Assembly: GCF_000247695.1 (NCBI RefSeq)
Contig: NW_004624742.1
Span: forward strand, 9,608,850-9,672,849
DNA length: 64,000 bases
Origin: Heterocephalus glaber
Lineage: Eukaryota > Chordata > Mammalia > Rodentia > Bathyergidae
Direction: 5' to 3'
Shown here: one piece after another, positions 12,063-24,331 of the stretch
Numbering within the stretch: position 1 is the stretch's first letter
Layout: every line of letters starts with the position of its first letter
Translations under genes and position numbers: made by a program
Notes under the pieces: generated by a model
What the model saw: the letters and a program-made list of their open reading frames with translations, nothing else
What the model was told of the DNA's origin: nothing
The model's database searches: none

Positions 12063-15000
12063 TTAACTGAGAGATTCTGTCCCATTTTGAGCTTTTTTGA
12101 AAGAAGGAATGAAAGGAGGAAGACAAAACAAACAAAAATTTGAAATATTTGGTTTATTGTTATAGGTCCCAGTAAATCCAAGACATGTAAAAGAAAATCC
12201 TTCCTCTTGGGGAGAAGGAATAGTTAACTGGTAACCATTAACCCTGAACTGAACACTAACCCAATGTCTATGAAAATTGCAGTTATCTCTTCATTTTGTT
12301 GTTCAGAGGACTGGGTTCCACAGGCAGAGACGGAGATGTGTGGAAGAGCGACACTTACCATTTGCTCCTCCAAACACATTCTGTAGGAAGGCGTGGGATT
12401 TCACAGCAGTGAGAGCAAAACTATTCACAGCAGTACCATATGCTCCCTACCATCAGGAGCGGCGGTACTGGTCACTGCGCTTGGCAGGCAAATCAACTGA
12501 ATGGAAATTCTGAAGACCACAGTAGGAGTTTTCTCTTTGTAGGTTTTGGATGGTAAAATCTTCAATCTGTTCCACAGGCAAAAATCAGAGTGAAAAATAA
12601 TTCTATACAAATATGTGTGTGTGTGTGTGTGTGTAAGAACAAGAATATGTTACTTCTAGAAGTTAAAGGGAAATAAAGTTCCAGTGTTTATCTTACACAC
12701 TCACCTAGAGAAGCAGGAGATGACACACTGAATGTGAAGGGGGAGAAGTCTGCGAATGTAGAAGGTGGAGAAGGATTATTTTCGGTGTAAGTTCCATGCA
12801 TTCAGCTGCTTTTTTCCCTCTAAGAAAAAAAGTAAGATTGAGAAGAATTTCCCAAATGCCAAGACCATTTAATAGCAGAATTACAACTGACGATAAATGC
12901 AGCACATTTAAAGCTTGTCCTTTCTCTGTTATTAACTTTGTTCTTTCGGTTGTGCCAGAGAAAGCACAAGAGATAGAAATTGGCAGAAATATGGGTCTGA
13001 AGAACAGAAATTCAACTCAAATGAAAATAACATGAAAACCTCTAGTCAAAAAAAGTCTTTTGTTTAATAGCAATACTTTCATCATTAAGAAAAGGTTTAT
13101 TTGAGTTAAAAGTAAAATTTAGGACAGCCTATTATCTAATCGTTATTAAGTCTGTGCACGTATGGGGTATTTTCTATTTCCAAAGTGGTTTGCAATCATT
13201 AGTTAATCCACTCAGCATGCTTAGTCTAAATTGTGTTCTATGCCTATAATAGATAAGGAGAGTTGCTGATGACGGCTGGCAGGATGAGGGGCTGAGGGAC
13301 GGACTGCGAACTCAGAGCTGGCTCTCCTCTCTGCCACTCAGTCAGTCTGCCCTGGGAGCCAAGCTTGCACCCAACAGGATGTTCTGAGGAGGATTCTACT
13401 TGTTTAAAAATATATTATATTTTCCAACAATTGCTTGAAGGTCTCATTTTTAATTTTCAGTAAGTCACCTTAGTATCTTGTAGGTCCAGTCTGTTTCCCT
13501 CATAGGTAAAATATTTTCTAAAGGGCTAGTCTTTTTGTAAATATCTACACTGAAAGCCAGCACAATGATTAGGAGAGATACGTGTAAATGCTCACCAGCA
13601 TCCTCTTTAGCATGTTCAGACAGCTTAAATGCACTGGAATAAATCAGTGGTGTCGTTTTCTTTCTTTTTTCTTTATTTTATTCTTTCAATCTTTCCTTTT
13701 GACCATCCATGATACTAGTCCATATTACCTGAAATTTATCAACCTCAGTTTCTTTCGGGAAAGAAAATCCTGGAAGGAGGTGTTGCTTTTAAGTGTTCTG
13801 ATGTTAACTTGTTCAAATACCAACCAAATACTGATGCCCAGCAGAGCTTGCCTTCATAATGCTTGGATTACAATTCTGTAGCTCTTCTTTATTTTCATTT
13901 GTTTGCTCCACCCTCTCCAAACACATTAATTTATAGTTTAAATAATATATTCCATATGTTTAATTAGCCATGGCATGAAATATAAAAAGCTTGAGTTTTT
14001 AAATCATGCTTTACTTTTCTTCTAGTTTCTTGCCTTTTAACTCACATTTTTGAATTGCGTTTTGTTTGACTATTCTTCTCACAATAGTCTATCAAGACTA
14101 AGCTCATCTAACTGCTTCGACTTTTAGATTTTCTTTCAATAATAAATCTTTAATTTGTTCCATAAGCAAGTCAATTTAATTCCACCTTCCATCATACAGT
14201 GCATATGACATAGTCATTGCTCAATAAATGGATACTCATAATAAAGTAGTACTTAAATAAACTAGTGTTAAGTCACCCCTTTTTATAAAGTCGCTGGATT
14301 TTTCAAATGCATTTAAGTGTCTATAAATTCTCAATTTCTTCCTAAATAGTTTGCTTGGTAAGATTTTAATTTCTTGAAAGGTGTCTTTTTTGTCTTAACT
14401 ATGTTGTGCTGATGTCAGAAATTTAAAAAAATAACTAACATTTCACTGACAGGCTATTCACCATCCTTGCACTAATTGATTAGTGGAAATAATGCACCCT
14501 GGAATGTGCCCACAGAGTCTACAGGAGCCCTGAGGTGATTCACTATGGCATCACTGGCAGACACTATGAAGCCCAGGGCTGTGACAGTGCCCGCTGGAGC
14601 CTTTTCAGTGAGAAAGCATTCAGGTTACACAGAGTGTTAATCAGGCCACAAAATGGGGGAGGGCTCAGTCTGCCTGGAATGTCTGGCTGCTGGTTGGCAG
14701 ACGCAGCCCTTTCTTCACCTTGGATGTGCTGGGCTAAGGATGCTTTCATAGTAATTTTCCAATGTCTTCCTTGATCAGTAGACTGCAGCGTTTTATCATT
14801 TTGCAGATTTTGTTTTCTTCATGGGTTATTACTTCCACTGAACTGCACTTAACATCTATTAGCTTAGGTCTCCAGAAGATCAAAGTCCCTCTGTATCTGA
14901 TTATTCTGCTCTTTGCAATTTGTGTCTCCTCCTCACCCTATCCCCTCCCCAGCAATCCAGAAGCCTTGCACGTTTACAGATTTGGTTTCAGAGTATTCTC

Positions 15001-15814
15001 CCAGATTGTTTATAGACAGAGGAGCATCATAAAGAGGACATAGTGGCTCTAGAAACAAAAGAGAAAAAAGTGAAGACAGCAATAGTAATTCTTGTAATAT
15101 TTCTATCTCAGTGTGAATCTTTGTACACTCATGTTTAAAAATGTTTTGAAATGGGATGGGTGAGGAAGAGAGAATGAAGTGTTAATGTCACAGAATTATG
15201 CTAATGTCATACAAGCTAAATGACTGCTGAAATTTATTCTCTCTACTAAATCACTTACTCCACTCCCTCCTTTTCCTTCAAAGCCCCAGCCAGTCTCCCC
15301 ACATTTTTGTGAAAAACATTTTCATTGTCTTTTTTGGGAACTTGTTCACAGGGCCAACATTCCATTCATTTTATGGTTTACTGTTAACCTTAATGACTAG
15401 GTTCTGATGGAGGATTTTATTTCCTTTCTGAGCCTTTAGTAAATAATAATCATCCTCTAAATTTGGTCTCGCAGCTGTGATGTACTAAAGATCCTCTGTC
15501 AAAGGTCGACCCAGCCTGACAATGGACCAGAGCTGGCTGGATCAGGGCATTTGCACCAGCCCTAGAAGGGATATTTATGGAAACTACATAAGAGGCCCAG
15601 GGTACATCTATCAGCAAATGTAAAGTGAGTGCTTGTGAGTTGAGACAGGTATTAGAAACTCAAACTAAGTCTGGCAGTGGAAAAAACTTAACTCTAAAAA
15701 GATTTGACTCTGAAGAGATTATTGAAATAAAGATCTGGAATCTTTTCTCCAAGAACATTTTCCTGTCACAAATACTCTGTGCTTTACAGTGAATAAAAGA
15801 AGCCAAGGCAAAGC
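12063..15814. other. Mostly unique sequence with minor repeats
   Basis: No gene seen. A probable L2 tail lies near 14190-14240 (AGTCATTGCTCAATAAATGG). Repeat-free, GC-richer blocks at about 14480-14760 and 15340-15620 could be conserved non-coding elements. Open frames of 60-97 codons look like chance. Confidence 0.4.
12612..12634. repeat. (TG)n microsatellite
   Basis: Eleven uninterrupted TG units. Confidence 0.97.
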
Positions 15815-15988
15815 AAGAAGGAGGAAGGGAGGAAGGCAGGGAGGGAAGAAAGGAAGGAGGGAGGGAAAGAGGGAAGAAGATAGAGGGAGAGGGAGAGTGA
15901 AAGGAAGGGGGGGCAGGGAAGGAGGGAGGGAGGGGGGAGGGAGAGAGGCAGAGAGGAGAGAGAGAGAGAGAGAGGGAGAGAGAAAGAC
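15815..15988. repeat. Long polypurine (GGAA/GGGA/AG) tract
   Basis: About 174 bases almost purely A/G on the + strand with only a handful of C/T interruptions, ending in an AG run near 15957-15973. Within 15906-15941 there are at least four G-runs of three or more with short loops, meeting the usual G-quadruplex pattern. Such tracts can also form triplex DNA. The open frames called across it on both strands are compositional artefacts. Confidence 0.95.
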
Positions 15989-16130
15989 TTTCTCAAACTT
16001 CAGACTTGAACGTTTCTACAGACCACTTGGGAACATTGTTAAACCGAAGGTTAAGATCACTGGGGCGGAGCCTGAGAGTGTTAACTGCTGGGAAGTGATT
16101 CAGAGTGCTTTCTGATCTCCATAGCTAGAG
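15989..16130 (+). mobile_element. hAT-Charlie fragment, MER5A-like
   Basis: Starts TTCTCAAACTTCAGAC, continues with ACCACTTGGGAACATTGTTA and a GGGGCGGAGCCTGAGA phrase. This is collinear with the non-autonomous MER5A consensus ('tctcaaactttagtg', 'cacctggggatcttgttaaa', 'ggggtggggcctgaga'). Confidence 0.72.
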
Positions 16131-16221
16131 CAATACTATAGAAGTTCCTCTCCATCCACCTGGCATATCTTTCCTCTTAGGAAACACTGGTCTCTGAGGA
16201 GGGATGGTGAGGAGCCCTTAA

Positions 16222-16376
16222 GCAATGTCTCTTAAACTAGGCTAGATTCTCTAATTCCCTGTGGATTTTGAAAACCCCTAGGCTTCACATCCCATGTCAA
16301 TTAAATTGGAATACTTAGGAAGACGACTCAGGAATCAGTATTTTAAAAAATTCTCCAGATGATTTCAATGTATAGC
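16222..16376 (+). mobile_element. Second MER5-type hAT fragment
   Basis: TCTCTTAAACTAGGCTAGAT at the start and the closing AATCAGTATTTTAAAAAATT plus CTCCAGATGATTTCAATG match the MER5 group ('aatctgcatttttaacaag', 'ctcccaggtgattctgat'). Confidence 0.6.
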
Positions 16377-16431
16377 CAATATATCGAAAGGCAATAGTTT
16401 TAAGACAAATAACATTAACTAGACTAACAGC

Positions 16432-16590
16432 ATGTGTTGCCTGCTTCTATTACAAATACCTGGCCTTATGATAAGTATAGACTTTTTTTCATTGAATCAT
16501 CTTAACATATCCCATTTGCTCTCCAGGAAAATGAGACAGAGATTATACAACTTGCCCTCAGTTAACAGCTGGTGGAGCTGATACTCGAAG
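16432..16590 (+). mobile_element. MIR SINE
   Basis: AGGAAAATGAGACAGAGATT, CAACTTGCCCTCAGTTAACA and CTGGTGGAGCTGATACTCG follow the MIR order. Confidence 0.75.
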
Positions 16591-19500
16591 ACAGAAAAAG
16601 CAATATCTTTTAGGAGAAGGTCCACAGTGGAAGGATAGAGAACTTTCTGATTAATTAGATTTGTGTGTGAATCCAAGGCTTCTGTTTCTATGTTTGATTG
16701 TAACGAACAGTGTGGTAGTACTCTTTAAAAATTCAATCTCTTCACCTGTCCCACTCCCACATTCAAAGCCCGAACACTGCCTCACTGAACATCCATTCCT
16801 TCTCTCGAGCTGAGCACTAAAGACTTTTGATTGCTGCGGGCTTCTGGGGCTGACTTGGTCCTGCTTTGTCTCTTTCAATTCCTTTGGCCTCTCTTGCCCC
16901 TAACTGGGCAGCAGGGGGAGCTACATCAACCAAGAAAAACAGCCCCTTTTAAAAAGGATTTTCACATTCTCTCCCGAAAGAAATTTTTTCCTAACAGCTC
17001 TTCACCCCAAGACTAGTGGTTATTGCCCTAACTCACAAATGGTGGAAAAATCACCCATCTGAGAATGCTGGCAGCAGAGAAATCAGAAATATGTAGGTTC
17101 TTCTTGGGCCCAAAGATAGTGGGCCGTAAGAATAAAATATCTGTGCAGTCAAGCTCAGTTCAGAAAGCCACCGAAAAAAGTAAATCACATCTTTCTGAAT
17201 GCCAAGTCTCATTCAAAAAGGAGGAGACATTACAATAAGATGAGTGAAATAGGAACATGAGTTCCTTTTATAACTGAGCAATGGCTTGAGTGAAAATTTT
17301 GATTTCACTCAATTTCCCAATTTTAAGTGGGTAATCTAGTCAACAAGTGTTCATTCAATATAAGTTGCAACTGTATTACAGGACTCAGGGTTAGGTGAGG
17401 AATCAGGAATCCCCAAGACAATATGACCACGGCCTACTGGTTGGAGGGAAATTTCAAAAATTTTAGAGAGAATTCTTCATAAACTCCTTATGAAGCAGAG
17501 CACGAATTTACCCCGAACAGAGAGCAGAGAGCAGAGAGGCCTTTTCTCAAGCCTGAAAGGGTTTTCAGAGTGGCTACAGCCCCTTGAGCCCTGATGCTCT
17601 CCAAGGAGACTAAGGTACGCTGCCAGAAGCTCACTGGGATGCCTCAGTAAAGTAACTCGTTCCTCAAGAAGTCCTTGCTTTGCCAACTCCTCTGCACCAC
17701 TGCCCCATTCACCAGTGTCTTCAGCCTTGACAAGAGAAATCAAAAGAAGAGGAGTGAGTGATGAGTATCCAATGCTCTGTTCAATTCATAGTGGAAGTCA
17801 TTTTTGAATTCTTATTCTACTCTTGCTTCCAGAGGTATTTGCATGTCATCTCTGGTAGGAACTAAAGGATGATGGAACCAGCATGTTTTCCTATAAACAG
17901 ATTTTGGCAAACATGATGCTAGGGGCCTCTAATATGTTGCCAGGAATTGATGAAAATTGATATGTAAACTTCATGAAGGATATCATGGTGTTTAATAAGG
18001 ATTTTCAGAGTATGAGCTACGTGACTTTTAGTCACTGGAACAAGCTACAGCAGTGTGATGAGAAAACAGATTCAGTGCTTATTAACCTGAATTTCTCTTC
18101 CTGCATTGTTCACACATGTGTCCTAATTGCATGTGGGCTTGCTTCTTTTCTCCTGGATGCACTCAGTCTAGTAAAGGAGCTGGGCTACTGCATTGCAAAC
18201 AGACAGATTGGTAGTGACACAAATGCATGCAAAAATACACAGACAAGGCCGCACTCTGTAGTTGGAGCCTCCCTGGTAATTCTCCCGTCCTCTGAAAATT
18301 GAATTGCCAGTTCACTTACATGGGTAGGAGTCTGCTTCTCCTCACTGAGCTGTGGTTGGATGCCCCTGCAGTGCCTGGTGTGAGAGTTACACGCTTCCCC
18401 CTTGCCTTGCTTAATCTGGCTGGGATCCTGGGCCAGCCCAAGACCTCAGAAAACACATGCAGTCTTTTCTCTAGGAAAACAATTCACTGGGGAAAAGAGG
18501 AAGTGACAGTCTTAGTGAGAAAGCTGACTCTTTAAAGTAGAATTTTTCTTTTTGAGTCTCAGTGAATACAGAGGCTTACATAATGGTGTAGGTGCAAAGG
18601 AAAGGTAGTTTGAGTGCCTCCCCTGCCAAAGCCAAGTGTGAGCTTACCAGCTTGTGGGTCCAAACCATAAGGAGGAGAGGGCTGTGTGTGGTCAGACCTG
18701 GGAGCCATTCCTCCTCTCTAGGAATACAAACATATTTTGTTTTCAAGTTTTTAAACAATGGTGGGCAGTTTTCCCTAATGTCCTAATAGGCTGCCCGAGG
18801 CACATGAGCCCTAAAAATAAACCTTGTTAAATGATAATTTGAAAAGGAAAATTGAGACTTTATTCCAATTTGATGGAGAAAGTACACTGAGCCCACTCCC
18901 TGCTTCCTTGTCTTAAAGTGGAAGCAAGACCTTTCCAGGGATGCCTGAGGACCCGGTAGGTGGGAGGGACCACCCTGGATGGGAGTTGGGGGGAACTTGT
19001 TCAACTACTTGACTCTTCTATGTCCCAAAATGCTGGCTCAGTACCTATTTCAAGGGCACCACACAACTACATCATTTGACTTTGGGTTCCTGAATTTAGT
19101 CTCTCACCATTACATTCTACAATAAGTAAGTCCAAAAAGTCTGAGAAAGAGGAGGGTTCTGTAGGAATTGCTTGTCCTTCCACTTATTCAGATACACCTT
19201 TCTCTCTGTCCTTTCCTTTTTATTCAAAATCAACCTGCTAGATAAATCAGATATTCTTTTAATTTACCCTCTGGGCCAGATTTTTGCAAATCTGAACCAA
19301 AGCAATGATTTAAATTCTTCCACCAAGCTTGAAGCAAAATTGCAAGTGGAAGCAATCCTTCCAGTCTCAGCTCCCACCTGCTCTTCAATCCAGTAGCCCA
19401 GAAAAATGATTCACTCTCCCGTTCCTAGATGGTGCTCAGCTAACAGTGTGACGGCTGCTTCTGCTTTGCTTGCACAGTACTGCGCCTCAGCCCCTTTCTT

Positions 19501-20003
19501 CTTGCTCCCTTTAACAATGGATTCAGGAAAAGCTGTGAGCTTTTACCAGTCTTGTTCCCAGCTTCCCTTGGACCTGCGAGTGGGCCACAGTTCTGTTCTC
19601 AATGCATTCATGCTGTTGCTTTCAGGAAAGTGGTTTTCTTTCTGAAAAGTACAGTTAGTTGGCACCAACTGACTTTCTTCCTGTCTAATGTAGAGATGAT
19701 GCTTGGAGGTATGGGTGTTACCTAGGAAAAAAGCATGTCCCATGGATATCAAAGTGGAAATGCAGAAGGATCCTGGGTCCTTTACAACTTAGTTGAGTTG
19801 CAATAGCTTCACACAACTTATATGGATGTTCTGGTTTGCCTGTGTCACTGACACACACACACACGCATGATGCATAGATTTATATACTCACCAGAAATTT
19901 CAGATAGTCTGTTTTTGGCAGGCAAATTTTCCCTAAGTACAATAAATAATATAAAAACCAAGCCCAAATCAATACTCTTCCCCTACCCTGCTCACTCATC
20001 CAC
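16591..20003. other. Repeat-poor unique sequence
   Basis: No gene, RNA or well-defined repeat recognised over about 3.4 kb. Short open frames (60-109 codons) on both strands overlap each other. A short CA run sits near 19850-19864. The low repeat density suggests possible regulatory content but nothing specific can be named. Confidence 0.4.
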
Positions 20004-20027
20004 AAAAAAAAAAAAAAAAAAAAAAAA
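20004..20027. repeat. Isolated A24 tract
   Basis: Twenty-four consecutive A with no recognisable SINE body just upstream. An AATAAA lies about 60 bases before it, so it may be the tail of an unrecognised retrocopy. Confidence 0.9.
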
Positions 20028-20044
20028 CCCTCAAAAACCAAACT

Positions 20045-20225
20045 ATTGAGTTCCAAGCCTTGTGTAAGAGGGACTTATTTACATGGTCAATCATATTGCC
20101 ATCTTCTTATTTTTGCCATTTCACAGATGGGAAAACTAAAGGTTGGAGACTGAAAGCAACTTTACTAAGGTCATCCGATAAGCTGCTAAAAGCTAGGGAA
20201 CAGAGCCAAGAGCTCCATAATCCCA
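20045..20225 (+). mobile_element. MIR SINE
   Basis: CCATTTCACAGATGGGAAAA, then AAGGTCATCCGATAAGCTGC matches the MIR core and 'aaggtcacacagctagtaag' segment. Confidence 0.78.
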
Positions 20226-20734
20226 GGCGAGGCCTCCTCTGTTCTGTCTCTCCCACTCAGTTGGGAAAATGTCAAAGGATTTATCAAAAATAGCCTGAAG
20301 CTAGATTAGGCATTTTAATACCCAAAGCACTTAATTACTAATACAGTTTAAGGTACATTAACCTAATTGGAAACTTTCTGCATATGGCATAGGTTTTTTT
20401 CACCCTGAAAAAATTAATAGTAGTTTTTTTAGAGTTTTTCAAGAGTCTACTTCATCTTTATATGCTACTATTTTTTTCCAAAGTTACAAAAAACACTTTT
20501 GCTGAGAGCTAAGTTAATGTTATTTTCTCAAAGAAGAACAAATAAAATACAAAAATAATAAAATAGTGAGGGGAAAAGGAAAGATAAATTTTTACCTGAT
20601 AATTGCACGTCTCACCACTTAGCACGCTAGGCAGCTGGCACGATGCCATCATCAGTACACGGGGGTCATCCTTGGCTGCTACTTCTTCCTCACATCCTGT
20701 TATATCTAACATTTCTCTCTATGTTCACATTCTT

Positions 20735-21392
20735 CTCAGGATTACTGCAATGCCCATATAGCCAGTCTCTTGTCCGGTTCCAATCTGTTTACTGTGCTCC
20801 AGTTGGAGAGATCTTTATAAAATGCAAATCAGATCTGTCAGTCCCCACTTAAAACCCTTCAGGGTCTCCCTATGGCCCTCAGAATAAAGTCCAAGCTCCT
20901 TGAAAGGGCTTCAAATGCCGTTCGTTACTGCTCTATGTCTACTCCTCCAGTCTTACCCTGAAGCTCCCGCCATATTGAACTACTTGCAATTCCCCAGACT
21001 GGCTCTACTTTCCCTACATTCTAAACCTTTGCACTTGTGGAAACTCCTTTTCCTTTCCTCTTTCTCTTCCCACCACACATTCTCAAGTCAGTTCCTCATG
21101 ACCTTCCATTGTCCAAGCAGCATTTCCTCTGAAATCCTGCTCTGACCATCTCCTCTTCAGACTACCCTAAGTGCCTCTTCCATGTATTCCCATGGCCAAT
21201 TAGCATCCAGCGTACTAGGATAATGAGTAAATGATTTGCTTATATGTCTGTCTTCCCAGGAGCATCCTGAGAGCAGAGAATGTATATTGTTCATCTTTGC
21301 ATCATCATTACTCAGACAATGATGCCTAGAAAATAGATATTCAGAAATTGTTGAAGGAATGAAAGAACAAGCAAATAAACCTGGTAGCAAGA
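20735..21392 (+). mobile_element. L2 LINE 3' region, about 660 bp
   Basis: Collinear with the L2 3' end: GATTACTGCAATGCCCATAT, ATAAAATGCAAATCAGATCT, ACTTAAAACCCTTCAGGGTC, AGAATAAAGTCCAAGCTCCT, then AACCTTTGCACTTGT, a GTCTGTCTTCCCAGG phrase and a final TTGTTGAAGGAATGAAAGAA. Non-autonomous remnant of an ancient LINE; open frames within it are not genes. Confidence 0.88.
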
Positions 21393-22395
21393 ACTAGGCA
21401 CAAGATTAACAGGCCTGGAGATGCACACAATAAGAAGGTAGGGGACATGGCTGAGAAGAAGGATGACTTTGAAGTCCAGGAAGTCAGAAGGAGCTTTGTT
21501 CACTCTGGCACTTGGTAAGGAAAGCACAGGTCTGGCATCTGAAACCTGGGTCTCAGGTTGTTCTCAGTTAGCAGAGTTCAAATTGAAGGAACTGGCAGAG
21601 CTGGAAGCTGCCTGTGCTAGCTGAGAAGGAATGTGTGTGGGACATTCTTAAAGACCCTTGCAAGCCATGTGGTGCATGTGGAAAAGGTCTTTGCTTAGTT
21701 TCCTACCTAATTGCACATTCAGAGTTTTGAGCTCTCCTCTCTCCTTCCCCTCTTCCCCTCCTCTCCATCATTTCTCTCTGTTAATGTCATTTCCCCTGAT
21801 GATTTTAGACTAGAGTTCCCTCAGAACCCACTTCTCCTTTGTAAGCCAGATAACTTCATAAATTATCCACGCGCAGATAACCTGTGGAAGCTAAAGCTGA
21901 CATTTCATACTAGAACATTATGTATGAAGAAGCACTAAGTGGGGAACAGATGACATTTCTCTGCACTCTCTCCTAATGTACCTTGTTACTTCTAAGTAAC
22001 AAAGTAGTTTGCACAGTCTGTATGCTGTTCGCAGTCAGCCAACACTATCTTAAATGTAAATGGGAGTCCTGGGTGGAAACGCCACCCCCTTAGGACTTTC
22101 AGAGTCTGTGGTCTTCCATACAGAAGCCTACGCACCCCAGGAGGCTCCTGTGCTTCTGACCATGCCTGTGAGGATGGGAGCTTGTGAGCACGGTAGGCTT
22201 GATAGTCACAGTTCTGAGAGGTGACCTCAGTATCAGGAAAGCTGTGCGTTTGCTTCCAAAGAATCAGGCTGACTCAGAGAGATCCATTATCGGGAACTAC
22301 TAGGATCTCAGCATACAAAGGCCCCCATGCTAAAGGAGGCCGATGAATATGAGAAGGCTGCATGTGTTTGGTATAACCAACTGCACTGTATGTTT
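21393..22395. other. Unique sequence, no gene seen
   Basis: No recognised repeat or exon. Pyrimidine-rich near 21720-21850. Confidence 0.45.
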
Positions 22396-22408
22396 AAAAA
22401 CTCCACAG

Positions 22409-23099
22409 TGAACCCTTCTCCATTGTTGGTGGGAGTGCAGACTGGTGCAACCACTGTGGAAATCAGTATGGAGATACCTCAAAAAACTAGAATTAGAGGT
22501 CCCATTTGACCCAGGTATTCCTCGGCTGGGTATCTTCCCAAAAGAATCATACCACAGTGATATATGCACACCCATGTTTATAGCGGCACAGTTTATAATA
22601 GCTAAAGCTTGGAAACAGCCCAAGTGCCCATCAACTGGAGACTGGATAAAGAAGATGTGTTTTTTTATAAAATGGAGTACTGCTCAGCCATAAAGAATGA
22701 GAAACTAGAGACATTTATAGCTAAATGGATGCACATAGAGGCCATACTCTTAGGTGAAATAAATAGGACACACACGTGTATATACCGAATAGTTTCTCTG
22801 GTATGAAAAACTAAAAGTGTAAATAAGGATCAAAATGTATAATTGATAATGTGAAATAGGAAGAAAAGGTCTAAAGGAGTAGGGGAAGTGGGAGGGGTAG
22901 GGGAAAGGAAAAATATGAGAAAAGGAAAAAATGGAAACAAAATATTTGTAAATAGGGAAGGATGGAGGGGTAAAGGGAGGGCAGGGGAATGGGGAAAAAA
23001 TAAGAACAAAGATACATCATGTAAAAGAACAAGTTCCCAATGATAAATGTAAATGTATTGTATACTTAAAATGTACCAATAAAAGAATTTAAGGAAAAA
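22409..23099 (+). mobile_element. 5'-truncated L1 (end of ORF2 plus 3' UTR)
   Basis: The start encodes, with frame breaks, the C-terminal end of L1 ORF2. Recognisable peptide pieces in one frame are QPLWKSVWRYLKKLELEVPF and DICTPMFIAAQFIIAKAWKQ. A frameshift follows, then MEYCSAIKNEKLETFIAKW in another frame. Downstream is a G-rich purine tract (22862-23000) typical of L1 3' UTRs, then AATAAAAG and an A-tail. Perfect 13-bp duplications AAAAACTCCACAG flank it at 22396-22408 and 23100-23112, and the left junction TTTAAAAA fits the L1 endonuclease preference. Severe 5' truncation makes it inactive. The perfect duplication points to a relatively recent insertion. Confidence 0.92.
22882..22903 (+). 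repeat. G-rich tract in the L1 3' UTR with G-quadruplex pattern
   Basis: Four runs of three to four G separated by loops of one to four bases. Such tracts are a known feature of many mammalian L1 3' UTRs. Confidence 0.8.
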
Positions 23100-23112
23100 A
23101 AAAACTCCACAG

Positions 23113-23929
23113 GGGATCCTGGTTTGAATTACTATTGCCAAGTTGGGACAAGAATTGGGATGTAGGAATGTGGTCTCCTAAGAATATCCAAAAAAACATG
23201 AATTATTTAAAAACCCCTTAAAACTATTTTTTAAAACCAATGGAAGTGATAGCTGCAGGAGTACATAAAGCCTTCCTGCCTATAACTTGGTGAGGTCTGG
23301 CATTCAGTCACTCAGTAACCATTCACAGTGGGATCATTATATGCAGAAGGTAACACCCTGTACTGCATAGGCTGCAAAGCAATTAACAAGGAGCTTTCCT
23401 CATATTGTTGGTGATAAGAAATTTACCAAAAAGTTCAAACAGAGTAAAACAATGCACAAGTGCAACAGATACAGAGGGAGGCAAGGAAAGGGAAAAATGA
23501 CTACCAGCCACACTTAACAGAAGAGAAGAGGAGTCAAGAGAAGACAAGAGAAGAGGAGGAGAATTGGAGATTACAACTTATCTTTTTATTGTTATTTTTA
23601 ACTGGATGTATAGGGATACAGGATACCAGAATTAGGGAGCCCGTGCTTTTCGGCATTCTACTACAAATTGGTTTTCTTCTGGGACTGAGTTGGTAGGATT
23701 CTTATGGGTTGATTTTTCTACTACTTGCACACAGTAGTGCATACATCTATATACACACAACCTTGAGCTAGAGATGCTTACTGTGCTAGCACTGATGGCA
23801 AAACACCCTTATTAGTGAGCATTGTGATGGGAATGAAAAGGAAGCACAAAAGCATCAGGACATATTGTAGAAGGACATTCTCTTTGTTGTTCTTCATCTC
23901 TTAATCTCTTTATTTCTTCCCTATCAAAA
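23113..23929. other. Unique sequence, no gene seen
   Basis: A purine-rich segment near 23475-23570 gives a 78-codon open frame without recognisable features. Confidence 0.45.
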
Positions 23930-24015
23930 AGGGGCTCTCAGTACTGCCTGCCTCATAAGTTAATATATGTAAAGCACTGAGAACAGGCTCAGCACATCAT
24001 GAGTATAAACCAAGA
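23930..24015 (-). mobile_element. MIR SINE fragment, inverted
   Basis: CTGCCTCATAAGTTAATATA, TGTAAAGCACTGAGAACAGG and CTCAGCACATCATGAGTATA match the inverted MIR 5' half. Confidence 0.65.
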
Positions 24016-24331
24016 GCCCAGTACCCAGCACATCTCTCTCATATGAGTTATCGAAGAAGTCCTGTTCTTAGCTACTGCTATGAAGATCCTTCATTCCCGT
24101 AAAGTAGCAATAGCTCAGCATTCTTTCAATGAACAGCTTCTACAGAGTGCTGTTTCCCCATCCATACCACCATGTGTTTTTAGAAGGCTTTTAGGGAATA
24201 CTTAAACTGAGACAGATAAAACCCACATCAAGTCTGGGTAGCAGCCCCCCACTTGAAATTGGGCTAAGGCTTTAATAAGTTCAGCTTACAAAAGTATAAA
24301 GACACCAGCTCATTCCTTAAATTCAATAGAT

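Noticed and set aside
15784..16115. Arg/Gly-rich and Ser/Leu-rich frames on opposite strands
   Set aside because: Both are translations of the purine tract and have no gene context.
22330..22806. Overlapping 82- and 97-codon frames
   Set aside because: Explained by the truncated L1 ORF2 end and its antisense.
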